From the NCBI RefSeq assembly GCF_033807575.1, contig NC_084722.1, positions 4,122,872-4,186,871 on the forward strand: a stretch of DNA of 64,000 nucleotides, read 5' to 3'. This stretch comes from Cydia pomonella. Lineage: Eukaryota > Arthropoda > Insecta > Lepidoptera > Tortricidae. Below are positions 35,253 through 50,200 of this stretch, piece after piece. The notes below the pieces were generated by a model. That model saw only the letters and a list, made by a program, of their open reading frames with translations, did not search any database and had not been told where the DNA came from. Every line of letters starts with the position of its first letter. Positions within the stretch are counted from its first letter, which is position 1. The position numbers and the translations under genes are program-made.

Positions 35253-38200
35253 GTTCGATCTGTTTTTTACTATAACTGTGGCTAAAAACTATAAAGCGAT
35301 TGCAATGTGTTGGAAAATACTTAATATTGGAAGATCTTTAAGATTTTCGCAGAGGATTTTGAAGCTGGCGTGTTGAAGATCTCGCAGCGGGCGGCTGCTG
35401 CGTCGCATAATGTTATGGTGACACTCTTCAGCGGTATGTATTACTTGCACAGGTATAATTGCGTACGTATATTACCCAACGGACAGTCATGAGAAAGTTT
35501 TGAGGTTATGATATTGTTTTTGTTTTCGTCCTGTATCCTTGATAGGTTTTGGTAGTAATGATATACAGCCGGTAATGATAACTGTGTCTGAAAGTGTGCT
35601 CTATGGTTTATATTAATATATTATAATAATTTACTTGCTGATTGTATTATTAAAGGCTGCCTGTATACCTTGTGCCTTAAAAAATATCTTAATAATAAAA
35701 GACTTAAAAAAGTAAGCATTTTTTCCTCTATAGCATAAAAAAAAACATCTCTAGTAATAAAAGAACTGCATCACCATTTAAGCCTCTTATGACTTGTATC
35801 TCAATGTGTACAGGTATGATGCCCGAGGTGCGCTCCATGACGTGGCGTCGCTGGAGGCGCCACCGGGTGGCTACGACTGGCGCGTCGAGCTCACTCGGAA
35901 CGAGCAGGATGTGGAGCAGCTGTGCGATGAGGAACGGTACCGAGCATTGCACACTGATGAGGATGAGGAGGAGATGTATAAAGGTGATTATTAAATCATA
36001 TGGGCTGATTTTTGAAAAAAAAAAAAATAGTTATCAGTAAAAAAAAAATACTGTCATAAAGTATGTTATTTGAAATCACCTTTATCAGCAGCCAGATTGT
36101 AACATGTTTACAAACCATAGTATATTGCCAAGGGCGGATCCAGCTTTATACTCAGAAGAGGGGTCACCTGAGTAAAAAGTCGGGAAATCCTGATCAGTGG
36201 GAGAGGGACCCTAGATTAAGCTGTCAAATTAGTGACCCTATGTTGTGTACGCTACTAAGCTTTATGTGTCTTAAATCTTAATATAATTATGTATATTATG
36301 CCACATAATAGTCTGTCTATGATAAATAATCAATGATCAGTGCCCACAATTTTTTATGAAAGTATTATTTACTTTTCATGCACAAATGATATTAAAATAT
36401 ATGCATATGTTATTAAAATATGTTTTTTATTGTTGAATTATTTCATTACAAATTATTGATTAAAAACGATGACATATCTGTTTACAATCTGTTATCCATA
36501 TTAGTCATAAAATTTGATGTTTAGTTGACATAAAACGCCAATCATTGATGATAATAACTGGTGATAGATAGATAAACTATTTATTCGCTTGCCACAATAC
36601 ACACATCTAACCAAAAAATAATAGAAACAATAGCAACACCAAATTAAAATTAAATAAAGAACAAAAAGCATCAATAAAGTAAAGTTTGCTGTGTGCGTTG
36701 CACCGAAACAAAAGGATTCTGGCTCAGTAATAGCTCTACTCTTTCGGATGAAGCTCTGACAATTCTGTTAGAACCCAGATCAGATGTAACAAAAAAAAAC
36801 TATAAATATAGAAAAATAATTACCAGCTTGCCTATGAATGAATGAATGTTTATTTGAGACAAACAAGCGTATATCGTTAGGTGTTACATTTTTGGTTTTG
36901 ACCGATCCTTGTTTTGCCATGATTGGCGTACAAATATTGTTTTTTACTTACTAACTAAATTAACTATGTACAAGATATAAACCTAACCTTACATACTACG
37001 ATAAACATTACAATGTCATGCAATTCATGCAAGTAATAATGAATTACAAATAAGGTTTTACATAAAATAAATAAATAATACCATTGGCGGAATAATTTAA
37101 TATTACAATTTAGATTTGGTAATGAATTCATTAACAGAATAATAACAATGTTCAATTAAATAATTAAATAATTTCTTCTTAAAAATATTAAAAGGCATTT
37201 CTTTAAATGTATCAGAGAGAATATTATATATTTTAATAGCCATATAGTATGAATTTTGCCGTGATAATGCTAGATTGGTTTTTGGTAAGTTTAACTTAAT
37301 CCTATGTGTCCCTCTCTTAGAGTTAGTGACTCTTACATCAAACAGTTCTATATTTTTCTTGACAAATAAACACATTTCAAACACATACAAACATGGAAGT
37401 GGCAGTATACGTTTGGATTGGTAAAGTGGTTTACAGTGGTCTAAGAAATCGGCTCCACATAAAGTGCGAATGCATTTTTTTTGTATTTTAAAAATGATTT
37501 CAGCATCCGTCGAGTTTCCCCAAAGTATGAGTCCGTATCGCAATCCTATAAAATAATAATAAGTGTCGTAGTATGGATTTTGTAAAAGTGTGGTGCGTGT
37601 TGGTGCATAGTATTAAATCAGATGTCAAGTATAAAACAGCCTACAATAATATAAATGGAATGATGGTGATATTATGTATAAATAATTAAATGATTATTAG
37701 AGATTATCTTGCTATAAATTTATTTCTGAAATTGACATTAATGTTATTTGTACTGTAATCATATTTTGTGAAATAAATAAATCTGATCCAATCTATCAAC
37801 TCCTCCCTCTTTTTAATATGACGTGATTTATGGACAAGCCTTAACCAATTCTCTACTTTCAACAGAGGAAGAACTGAAGCGTCTTCATGCTGCTGGCTAT
37901 GGACAGGTTGGGTTCAACTACGACACTCCAGCAGCAGCTCCAGCCCCATCTACACCTGTGGAAGTTGATGAGCCTTTCATACCGACCCAGTCATACAGGG
38001 CTCTGTTTGCTCCTGATATACTATTGGTAAGAATATTTAATCTTCTTCTTCCTAGCGTTGTCCCGGCATTTTGCCACGGCTCATGGGAGCCTGGGGTCCT
38101 CTTGACAACTAATCCCAAGATTTGGCGCAGGCACTAGTATTTACGAAAGCAACTGCCATCTGACCTTCCAACCCAGAGGGTTACAAAAAAATTTGTACTC

Positions 38201-41200
38201 CTTTAGGAGCCTTGGCTATTTCCATGTGTTCCATACCATTTGTTAAATAATAATTAATTACAATTATATGACATTGTCTTATATGTATAGGCTCTCTGTA
38301 AAACTAAGCGAAAGATAGGTACACTATAACGGCTCAAACACTTGTCATTCCATTTATATTCTTTTTTTAGCCTGACTCCCTCAAGCAAAACACAATAATT
38401 GAGAAGACAGCAAATTTCATCGCCTCCCAGGGCGCCCAGATGGAGATCCTAATCAAGGCGAAGCAGGGAGACAACCCACAATTCAGGTTTCTGGATATTG
38501 GGGCACCATTGCGGCCTTACTATCTCGCCCTGGTGACTCTTGTGAAGGCTGGGAAGTGGCCAGAGAAGGCTCCAGAAGTAGTTGAAGGTAAGCATGTTAG
38601 CGCAAAGCAATACTGAGCGTGTTTATGGAACGCGAAAATCGTTGGCAGAGACTGCATGCGGCCACTGATTAGGTTTTAGTTTTAGTTCTATTTTATATTA
38701 TATTGTACTAACACTAGTAATAAGATTTGTTTTAAATGTTTACTAACCATGTATGGACCTTTAGTCTGAAATAAATGATTTTTATTTTATTTTTTATTTT
38801 ATTTATTTATTTAATACACACACAAAAAAGTACATATGAAATGGCACTGATAGTATTATTAATGCTATAAATATGACATATGTTGGCTACTTCATGTAGT
38901 GAAATACCTAGTTGGCCTGTCTGTATCTAGTATCTACGTGTATGAGGAATGTTATGAAATTGCAGGAAATGAAAGAGGTTTGTCGGGATCGTAGTAAGTG
39001 GAAATCCGTGGTCTCTGCCTACCCCTCCGGGAAATAGGTGTAGACTATATGTATGTATGTTTGTATGTTATCGGCTAATGAGGATTAAAAAAAACACATA
39101 ATGCCTACATAAATGTATTCTTTAGATTGATATTAATAATATTATTGTTATTAAACTATTTATTATACTTTACAGAAAAACAGCCAGAAACTGATGAATA
39201 CCTGCATCCTAGTTTAGCTTCAACTGTCATTGAATCTGTAAGTACATAACTATAGAAAAAACGTTAGTTGCTTAGTACAAGGTGTCCAGCGCCAGATTTT
39301 CATTTTCAAAATTATATCTACTACTCGTTCATGATAACTATCTTTATGAATATTGGATACAGGTCATATCAGTTGTCAAACTGCCTGCCTGCTTATTAAA
39401 TAATAATAATAATAATAAAAATTTGATTAAAATTACATACTTATTTACTTACTTTAACTGACTTTGTTCACTAAATCCGTAGTTATTTCATAGTATTTAA
39501 GCAATCTACTTGTAGAATGCCCTCCTGACTGTTCAAAAACTAATGAGAAAGTTGCATTTTATCCACATCTAAGTAATCAGATGCAAATTTTGAGTTGTTT
39601 CCTTATTTTACCTGGCAGAATTAACTTTCAAATGATGATTTTAATGATACATTTTTTATTGCATTCATTTGGATTTGTTTTGGTATTTCATAGTTAGTAT
39701 TTTCCTCGCGTTAGTGTGGTGAAATAATTTCTATTTCACTTGGAGGCAAAGTTTGTTTAACCCTCGTGCCTTGAAACCCTCGCAACGTTCAAGATTTCAC
39801 CTCTCGATTTTGGAATCTCTCGCTTGCTCGGGTATCAATATTAGCACGAGCGGTTAAACAACAACTTGTACGAGTAAAACAAATAACTATTATTATTTCA
39901 ATAAACATTTGTTCTCTCAGGCACCATCCATCCCAAGTATCCACTATCGCCCCTCCGCCGACTGCGATTACACGATGCTGGTCTCCAAGATGCGAGGAGA
40001 AGCGACCCTGGACGACAACTACACTCCGGAGCTGGCCCCCGGAGAGGTTGCTCCTCCGGGCACCGAACCGCTGCCTCCGAGAGCCCGGCCTGTGATATCC
40101 AGGGCCCCCGTCATGTACACCAGGGAATATGGTAATCTTTAAACACAGGAATACTATGAGGTGTAATTCTGAGTGGCAACAAAGATAGCTTGAAATAGAG
40201 GTGAAGACTTTGTAGCCACGGTAAATTTACTACCATCTTTCGAACGCCACTTTTAGAACGCCATTTGACTTTGATCCTAATTCTTTCACTGATATGTGTT
40301 AAATATCAAAAAGTGGCGCCATCTAATAGATGAAAGGCCAAAGGTAGGGCGACATCGTTTCGAGCAACCTTTAGTCGATGCCCGGTAAGTGTAGACGCAA
40401 ACTCCCACTGGCTTGTTTTATTTTCAGATATTTGTTATTTTTACTATTATACAAATAACAAGTGTCTCATCAAATAGTTCTTCAAGTTCTTTTCCGAGGG
40501 AAGATAACTTTGCTATTCTAACGAAAACTCCGTGTTGGGAGAAAACGGTTTTTGAACTAAATCTTAACAAATAACTGTGATTTTAATGTCAATCGCATCA
40601 GCATAATATATTCTAGGTTTCGCCTAAAAAAATTGTATTGCAAATTTGGAAAAAAGAGGAAAACCGATAAACCTCTAGTTTTTCATTGTGGTACATACAA
40701 AAAAACCATAGAGAAGGGAAAATATTTAGAAGTGGAATAGTTATTTTCATCATACCAACTGGTAAAAGTCCTCTCGATTGTTCAAAAATGAATAAGAGAG
40801 TTGCATTTTAGCCACATATGGGGCAAAGTAGTAAGATGAAAATTTTGAATTGTTTCCTTATATACCAAAAAAACCCAAATTATCATTCAAAATCATTATT
40901 TAAAAGTCAATTCAAAGTCAAAGCTAAGATACGGAAACAACTCAAAATTTGCATCTGATTACTTTGCCCAGGTACCGCTGGTGTGATATCGTGGAGGCGG
41001 ACCTGCGTCGGCTGAATGCCAATTCATGGCAGGAAACCGCGCTGGATCGGGACAGGTGGCGTTCTCTCGTTTCGGAGGCCAAGATTCTTTTTGGATCGCT
41101 GAGCCAAAGCAGTTAGTTAGTTACTTTGCCCCACATGTGGATAAAATGCAACTTTCTCATTAGTTTTTCAACAATCAAGAGGGCCTATACCAGTAAGTGT

Positions 41201-44200
41201 GGTGAAAATAGTTATTTCTCTCTTTGTATGGACTAGTATGTGGTTATTCTTCTTTCTAAAGTGTTTTATTAAGGCAATGATCTTGAACGTATTATTTCCA
41301 GAGTCGCCCCCTCCCTTGCTCTTGCCCGCGCCCCCGCCCCCGCCCCCGCCCGCGCCCGCGCCCGCCCCCGCCCCCGCCCCCGCCCCGGCGCCGCCCTCGC
41401 GGCCCGTGGGCGCGCGCTCCACCGGCCTCAGCCTCATGAAGAACTACAACACCGACTCCGACAGCGACGCCTCAGGTAAATCATCGAACATTCGTGTGAA
41501 TTTGAACAGGGTCACATTTGTTTTGTTAAGTATCCGGCCGAAACATGTTTTTTTTGCCGAAGGTTCGGCTTTGGCTCTAGTTTCGGCCGAAACCGAAATT
41601 TTTGTAGACATGTTAAAATCGTTGAAAAAATGTCATTAAAACCCTTATACACATATTAAGACTGTGTCGACCGTCCAGTGGCGCCCTCATTAGGATTGTG
41701 TTTCCAATAAACCAATATTTTTGTATGATCTTTATTGCGCACATAGGTATTACAATTACAAGTGTCAAAAATACAAACTTAAAACCAATTAATTTCTATA
41801 TCCGTACATACTTAAATGAATTTATTTATATTGTTGTCCTACTTATTCCCCAACTTAGTTCATAGTTCAAATATGTGACTAGTGTAGTGTTTAGTTTCAT
41901 AATAAGTTTCGGCCTTGTTTGGCCGAAACGGAAACTACGGCCGATACATGATTTTTTGGCCGAAACTGTCCGGAACCGAATCTTCACTCGAACACTAGTT
42001 TTATTTCGTCCGATTTAAAAACTTAACAATCCGAATTTCACTGCTAATGTTTCTTATACTTTTATTTAAATACCTAAAGATACAGAGTATAGGTTCTAGA
42101 CGCTAAGCAAGCCGCCTGTCTGCGCGGACGTAGCCTATGAGATAATAAACTTATTTAAATCACCATCCCCAATTTCACGACTTGCTGCGCTGCTTAATTT
42201 ATATATCTCGAAAAACGCTATATGAAAGGCAAAGGAAAGGACCAAAGAACTTACCATAGTTTATATTTAATAATAATATATCGAATATATTTTGTCACCA
42301 GATTACGACTCATCCTCATCGGACAGCAAAGACAAGCCTCTAATAATCACGCCGCCCGAGGACGTGCAAGTGGTGATCGACAAGATGGCCGCCTACGTCG
42401 CGCGGAATGGCGACGAGTTTGCCGAGATCGTGCGCGCCAAGAATGACCCGAGGTAGCGTTTGTTCTGATACGGACCCTCCACTCGGGTATGCGAGTAGGA
42501 CATCGCTATATACTTGCATAGCGCTGTCTCGCTCACAGTGTGATAACCGCAGCAGCCTCTAATAATCACGCCGCCCGAGGACGTGCAAGTGATGATCGAC
42601 AAAATGGCCGCCTACATCGCGTGGAATGGCGACGAGATCGTGCGCGCCAAAATGCTCCAAGCATTCCCTTAAATTTGTAAGACTATCCTGTTGGACTTGG
42701 TACTAAGATTACGTTGTCATCTCTATAGTATACTTGTCTTTAGGCGTTATTGGTACGATAACCTTTCTTTTGGGTTCTTGGCGACTTTCTTGGTTCTTAG
42801 TGTTTTGTTCTCCACAGGTTTACGTTCCTGGAGCCAGATAACATTTACCACCCGTATTACACGCGCCTGATGCAGCAGAAGCGGGGCGGGACAAATGGGA
42901 CAGGGAAGGAGGAGCCAAAGAGGAGTACAGGTATTTTGCGTACGTATTTACACTGTGTATTCCCATCTGTGCTCGCCTCTTGCATGGCGGTGGTCACGTC
43001 GGGCGGGCACAGATGGGAATAGGCGCTACATACAAATCATTCCCATCTGTGCCCGCCTTTTTCATGGCGGTGGTCACTTGGGGCGGGCACAGATGGGAAT
43101 ATACCATTTACACTCGTTTTACACATTGTCTTAAGTAATTATTTATTCCATCAAAAACATAAATGTGAAATGAGAGCCAAGTTCAATATTAAGTACGAGC
43201 ATATGCCTTATTGTGGGCGTCAATAAGGATTTTTAACAATTTACCGAATCTTTAAAAATTAAAAAAAAATTAAAACTAAAAATCACCCCATACAAAAACC
43301 TACATTCGATCACATTTTTTGTGCACAAAAAACAAGATAGCGAAAAGAGTTTTGAACCTGAGCAGAAAAAAACGTTCTCGAAAAAGCTGACTTAAAAATT
43401 TGATCAGGATACTTATCAATTATCATACACTGGCAAGAGGTGATATTCTTCTCTATTCCATCCATTTCCATTTGACGACTGGTCTGGCCTAGTGGGCAGT
43501 GACCCTGCCTATGAAGCCGATGGTCCTGGGTTGAAACCCAATAAAGGCATTTATTTCTATGATGAGCACAGATATTTGTTACCGAGTCATGGATGTTTTC
43601 TATGTATTTAAGTATTTGTATATTATATACATCGTTGTCTGACTACCCACAACACAAGCCTTCTTGGTTTACCGTGGGACTTAGTCAATTTGTGTAAGAA
43701 TGGCCTTATAATAGTATTTATTTATTCCAGCACCAGTATCATTCTCAATAAAGAAGCTAAAAGAACCCGACCCGATACTCCCAAAACCGGCTCTGCCCTA
43801 CGAGTCCAGTTCCGATGAGGAGACCGAAAATACCGAAAAGCCGGAATCGCCCAAACCACAGACTCCAGTCGGCCAGATACCGCAGGCGGTGGTGTATAAG
43901 ATGGAGGCCCAGAAGACCACGCAGGAGCCCCCAAAGATGCCCGTTATAGAGAGGAAGGAGGATAGCTTGCAGCCGGTTTTGGTGCAGCCGGAGAGAGTGA
44001 GTAATAGATATATTATAATGATGTTTGTTGCCTTTTCTTTTGGGGTGATGGTAAAAAAAAAGTAATGAGATCCTTTTATAGGTATATTCGATATCGTGTT
44101 TGAATGGGTAAAGTAGAAAAAAAATCCTCAAATACAGATAAAGGCGATTTTCCGCTAATATTATAACTAGAGTAACCGGAACTCAACTTTCAACTCCTGC

Positions 44201-47200
44201 GCTTACTCTGGTTATAATATTACCTGAAAACTGTTGAGCATTTGACTTTTTGTTTGCCGCGACATCTATTGTCGAGTAGCAGTACTGTTAGTTCCGCTAC
44301 TTGACGCTAGATGTAGACTACTAAAATTACAGTATTTTTGGTAACAAAACCGTTGTATGGAGAGAGCACTGTTAGTCTTCTTAATTCTCTTTGATAGTGA
44401 CAAATCGTTTTGACTGGTCGAAAAAAGAAACTGATTTGACTAGTAGTCAAAACACCCTGTTATAATAATATTTTTAATTTTCAGATTATCCCTAAACCAG
44501 AAATACCAGAACCACGAAAAGAGAAATCCTTAACACCAGAAAAGAAAATAGAAAAACCAAGAGATAAAGATAGTCCAGTCAAAAGAGACAAGCAGAAACA
44601 CAGCAAAAGATCCAAATCGGAAAATAGGGAGAGAAAGAGAGATCGGAGTGTGGACAAGGAGAGGAAAAAAGACAAAGATATTGGCAAGAAGATTGATGTT
44701 GATGAAGTTATATCGGTGGAAGACAATGATGATGATTTGATTGATTTGACTGGAGACCATTCAGATTCTAAAAGTAAGTTATTATACATTATATACTACA
44801 TGCTTAACCCATTCAGCGCTATAGTTCGTTTTTCATGTCTTTTTTTTATATTCTGAAACGCTTTTTTATAATCAGTAACTATTACTTACGAAAGAAAAAG
44901 AATGCAAATGATCGTATGTGATTTATAATTGTTACATATTTGCCGTGATTTATTATTTTAAAGTTCCAACAAGTTATAAGTTTCAATAAAAAGGCACGTC
45001 AAAATTGCTTACTTACTTTCTTATTTTTTTTTTAATTATCTGATCGGTGATTGACCTTGTCACACCTGATGGAAAGTGAAGACAGGGCCTAATGTGGAGC
45101 CCACCGGTTCAGTAGTAGCCTATTCACTCTTGCTTTAAAGATAGAGGTCAAATTTATTAGTGAATACAGATGGCGGGAGCGCATTCCATTCTTTAAATAA
45201 ATAAAAATAAAAATCATTTATTTCGGACGACACGATCCATATTTTGTTAGTTACAAATATACTTAAATTACTATGTTAGTAACTAAACTAAGATTTTGGG
45301 AGGTCCAGTGCCTAATTAATTTCAATTTCAATTTATTTATTTCAAAAGACAACAATGGTCCATAATGGTTAGTAACATTTAAGGTTTAAAACTAAGTGTT
45401 AATAGAACAAATACAAAAATACAAAAAGAAAAGCGAAAAGTACAGCAACAGTACAGTTTCGTCGGTAAACTTCGGAGATAAGGGGGGAATGGTATTTTTT
45501 TCACATTTTCCTTCATAAATTTTTTTCTCTATGAAAAAAAAGAGAAAAAAATGTTTTGGAATGTACAATTTGCTCTTTCAAATGATACCCCACTTGACCT
45601 AGTCACTAGACTTTGAAATTTTGCCCCCTCTTCATATTAGGCATTTCCCATAATTAATAAAAATAAAAAAAATCTTTCATTGTGTCTGGGTTAGTGTTGT
45701 TCATAACTATTCTAAATAGCTTAAGTGGTTCTCGAGATATTTAGCAATGTGACAGACAGACAGATAGACAGACAGACAGACGGACAGACAAGAGTTCCTA
45801 ACATAAGGGTTCCTTTTGTACCTTTTTGCTACGGAACCCTAAAAAACGTTACTCGAGTAAAAATTGTTTATACGGACAGATTATTCTGCCAAATGAAATT
45901 CTTGGGTTACTAATCGATTACCAAGTTTTTTGCTAAGAAAGAAAGAAAAAAAAAGACCACCTACCAAAAGATTTTGACTTGATTCTCATTTTCTAAACAA
46001 TTTATCGCAAAAACATAAATGCCAAATAATCATTTCCCAACTCAACAAATAGCATAAACATCAGATTTCTTTGCAAAACAATGTTTAGACATTTCAACAA
46101 CTTTTATGTCACCTTTTTTTTTTCCTCGAATTATTTACTTAGTTGCCAAATTTATAGGTACATAAATCAAATCAAAACATTACAAGCCTATCATTTGACA
46201 AATAAATACTTTATTTAGTAATTTTTTAATACATTGCTGTCTTTGTCTGATATATAGCAAAAGAATCTTTAGCTTCAATTAAATAGTAACTTAACCAAAC
46301 GGTCATTTTAGGCAACAATTCGTTTTTGTGGGGGTCGCAAATCTAACCTAACCTGCTTTTCTGGCAACAGTTGGTCTTTGCGGGGGTCGTAGTTCTAACT
46401 TAACACTTTCGCAACCAGGCAAAATTTCGAACAATACCCCAGAAACCGACAGTACTCGCTAGTCGAGCAACGACGTGCAACTCAATGCCGCACGCCGCGA
46501 ACCCGCTAGTCGGGCAAGCGGCGGACGCTCAGGGCTGTGCCAAGTAACTTTCGTATACTTACGTGAATAAAATTAAATCTGCTGTCTCATCTGTTTATCC
46601 GTTTTATCAATTATCACAATGCATCCAGTGGGGCAGTAGGAAATGAATAAAATCACACAAAGCCAAATCATCAACATTTATTAATATTGCACACACGACA
46701 TAACACACTAAAATCAGTCTTTTTATTATAATTCTCACAACAAAAGTCCTGGCTATAAGACTTTTTCTGTTAGTGGCAGTGGCAGCCCTGAGGTAGCGAA
46801 TATGCGAGCTTGCCCGCCTGTCGGGTACTTTGGCGTCGCGTGTAGGTTTATAGCTCGTGCCCGACTACCGGGTACGCCGGCATCTGAGTAAAGTTTACGA
46901 GTGCCCGAGTCGACACTCAGGTACGTACGTGGTGTCGAAAGTGTTAACCCACTTCTCTGGCAACGGTTTGTCTTTCTGGGGTCGCAGTTCTAACCTAACT
47001 TGGTCCGCTTTTTTGGCAACAATTCGTTTTTATGTTGTTGTTAAAAATAAATAAAAATAGACTAATTTGTTAAATTCAAATCTGTCAAATAAGTATATAG
47101 GAAAAATTTGATTGAAAAATGTACACTTGGAAAAGATTTGTTGGGAAATGAAATTTGGTGAAACATATTTTGGTAAATTAGCAATATGCCGCAATTCTTC

Positions 47201-50200
47201 CGATAATTGTTCTGTTAATTTACACAAAAGCGAATTGAACGGTATGTAAACCAAGACTCTACCTAAACGTTAGTTAACTAAAAGTTACTTCTAGATACGA
47301 ATAAATACGTCTGCGAAACGATAATCTACAAAAAATTGGTCGAGGAATCATTAGGTACTGGACCCGGGTATGTCCTTAAACTACGTCCAAAAGCGTATGG
47401 GCAATGTGAATGTCATCTCGCCTTGTGTGGTAGGGCACAGCACAGCAGATGTCATTCCAGATCTAGAGCAGAGTCCAACTGGGGAAGTACCTCCACCTTA
47501 CAGAAAACCGCAGCCAAATAACACTTGATCCTACTCATAGTGTTGTGTTCCTGCCGGTAAGGTTGCCAGAGCTCAACGAGGCGGGGGTGGGGTTAGGGTC
47601 GGCAACGCGCATGTAACTCCTCTGGAGTTGCAGGTGTACATAGGCTACGGAGACTGCTTACCATCAGGCAGGCCGTATGCTTGTTTGCCACCGACGTAGT
47701 ACTTATAAAAAAAAAAAAGGTACCCCCCTTGTAGACTTGTGACTTAACACTTTCACGGTATATTGAGATCAATAGGCTGATAATCGTTCATGACTCATGA
47801 ACATGAGCGAGTTCGCACCTACTCCGACTCGCACTTTGCCGATTTTCGGGTGGCTGTGACCAAAATCAAAATCAAAATCAAACATTTATTCAGCAAATAG
47901 GCCACAGGGGCACTTTTACATGTCCATTTTTACAAACAATAAAAAAAAAAAAAACAATTACAAATATCGAATCTATGAAATAATAACCACAACCTTTTTA
48001 GAGGGCTGGATTCGCGCCTGAGCATCAAAAAAAAAAGATCTTTAGCCGTCCGTACCAAAAAAGGCGGCAAACCGTTTCGTGCGAACAAATGGAACGTTTA
48101 CCACGAACGGGTGCATTCGCTCCCCACGCCTGGATGTCCGATGATGGAAAGGGGAAGGTGGGATCAGGTCGTGCAGTTCCTGTGCTCACTCCCCGAAATG
48201 TATCCGATAGAACACCGATAGGCTAGAGACCCGACGGCGATGCTCAAGGCTCTGTAACTTTGACTTGATAGATGGGGCATCGCCAGAGTCTCTGAGCCCG
48301 GCGCTCTATCGAGTCCAGGGCTGCCAGCTGATATTTATCTATCTAATGCAAAAAAAGCGGACTATAATTACGATTCGTCGTTTTGCCTCTACGAACCATT
48401 TCCGCTACATACCGGAAAATCCATGTTATCGGCAGCTCTGGTGAATGTATTAATAGTGTAAATATTATTTTTATAATAGTATAATATTAGAGATCCAGAC
48501 GCGGAAATGGAATTGGATTGGGGATATCCTTAGGAAACCTGACACCCACCTATCCAAAGTGGTTCTGACAAGACGCCTGGGGATGGATGGGGTGGGAGGA
48601 AGTAAGAAAAACATACCGCCAATGGTTATACTTAGTATGGACTGACGTTTATCTGACATAACTGATACATTGACGTGCCCCTACCCCGCAAAAATCGGCA
48701 GACTTATAAATTATAATACTTAAGAGCAAAACTGTCCCAATATTAGCAAAACTATGCCAAGTACACCATATTTTATGCCGATTTGTAGAAAATTTCAAGG
48801 AGTTTAGTTATGTATTAACCATGTACCCCTCCTCTCCTTGATAGACACGTCTCCACATTTTCGTAATATACTACTATTAGGAGAGTTTTGCTCCTAAGTG
48901 TATGTACAGAAGGCGTTTCAATTGCGACGTCCCGCTTGCACATTAGAGTGGCGGGTGGATCCGCATTCAATGTGAAAACGGCCAATATTCATTGTTTTTT
49001 TTTCGTAGTGGAGGTGGAAGGGTCGGCGGAGCGGGAAAAGCAACGAACACGGCGTCTGCGCGCCGCCGAGTTCCTGCGCCGCGTCGGCGCGCGCCCCCAC
49101 CCCGCCGCCGCGCTGCCCGCCTGCTCGCTCGCCAGCGCCATGGTCAGTACTGATCCCACACTCTGTGTAACAACGGACACGGCGTCTGCGCGCCGCCGAG
49201 TTCCTGCGCCGCGTCGGCGCGCGCCCCCACCCCGCCGCCGCGCTGCCCGCCTGCTCGCTCGCCAGCGCCATGGTCAGTACTGATACCACACTCTGTGTAA
49301 CAACGGACACGGCGTCTGCGCGCCGCCGAGTTCCTGCGCCGCGTCGGCGCGCGCCCCCACCCCGCCGCCGCGCTGCCCGCCTGCTCGCTCGCCAGCGCCA
49401 TGGTCAGTACTGATCCCACACTCTGTGTAACAACGGACACGGCGTCTGCGCGCCGCCGAGTTCCTGCGCCGCGTCGGCGCGCGCCCCCACCCCGCCGCCG
49501 CGCTGCCCGCCTGCTCGCTCGCCAGCGCCATGGTCAGTACTGATCCCACACTCTGTGTAACAACGGACACGGCGTCTGCGCGCCGCCGAGTTCCTGCGCC
49601 GCGTCGGCGCGCGCCCCCACCCCGCCGCCGCGCTGCCCGCCTGCTCGCTCGCCAGCGCCATGGTCAGTACTGATACCACACTCTGTGTAACAACGGACAC
49701 GGCGTCTGCGCGCCGCCGAGTTCCTGCGCCGCGTCGGCGCGCGCCCCCACCCCGCCGCCGCGCTGCCCGCCTGCTCGCTCGCCAGCGCCATGGTCAGTAC
49801 TGATACCACACTCTGTGTAACAACGGACACGGCGTCTGCGCGCCGCCGAGTTCCTGCGCCGCGTCGGCGCGCGCCCCCACCCCGCCGCCGCGCTGCCCGC
49901 CTGCTCGCTCGCCAGCGCCATGGTCAGTACTGATCCCACACTCTGTGTAACAACGGACACGGCGTCTGCGCGCCGCCGAGTTCCTGCGCCGCGTCGGCGC
50001 GCGCCCCCACCCCGCCGCCGCGCTGCCCGCCTGCTCGCTCGCCAGCGCCATGGTCAGTACTGATCCCACACTCTGTGTAACAACGGACACGGCGTCTGCG
50101 CGCCGCCGAGTTCCTGCGCCGCGTCGGCGCGCGCCCCCACCCCGCCGCCGCGCTGCCCGCCTGCTCGCTCGCCAGCGCCATGGTCAGTACTGATCCCACA

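Noticed and set aside
35253..35376. Continuation of Sfswap exon 1 ORF past codon 65 (DRFDLFF...)
   Set aside because: Conservation stops at DR; exon 2 supplies the family sequence YDARG-LHD in phase. It would only be real if intron 1 is retained.
41168..41437. Gly/Ala-rich minus-strand ORF
   Set aside because: Antisense of the Pro/Ala (CCCGCC)n tract of Sfswap exon 7.
48888..49283. 131-residue plus ORF spanning Sfswap exon 12
   Set aside because: Extends across the acceptor and donor of the real exon; only 49009-49142 in this frame is supported.
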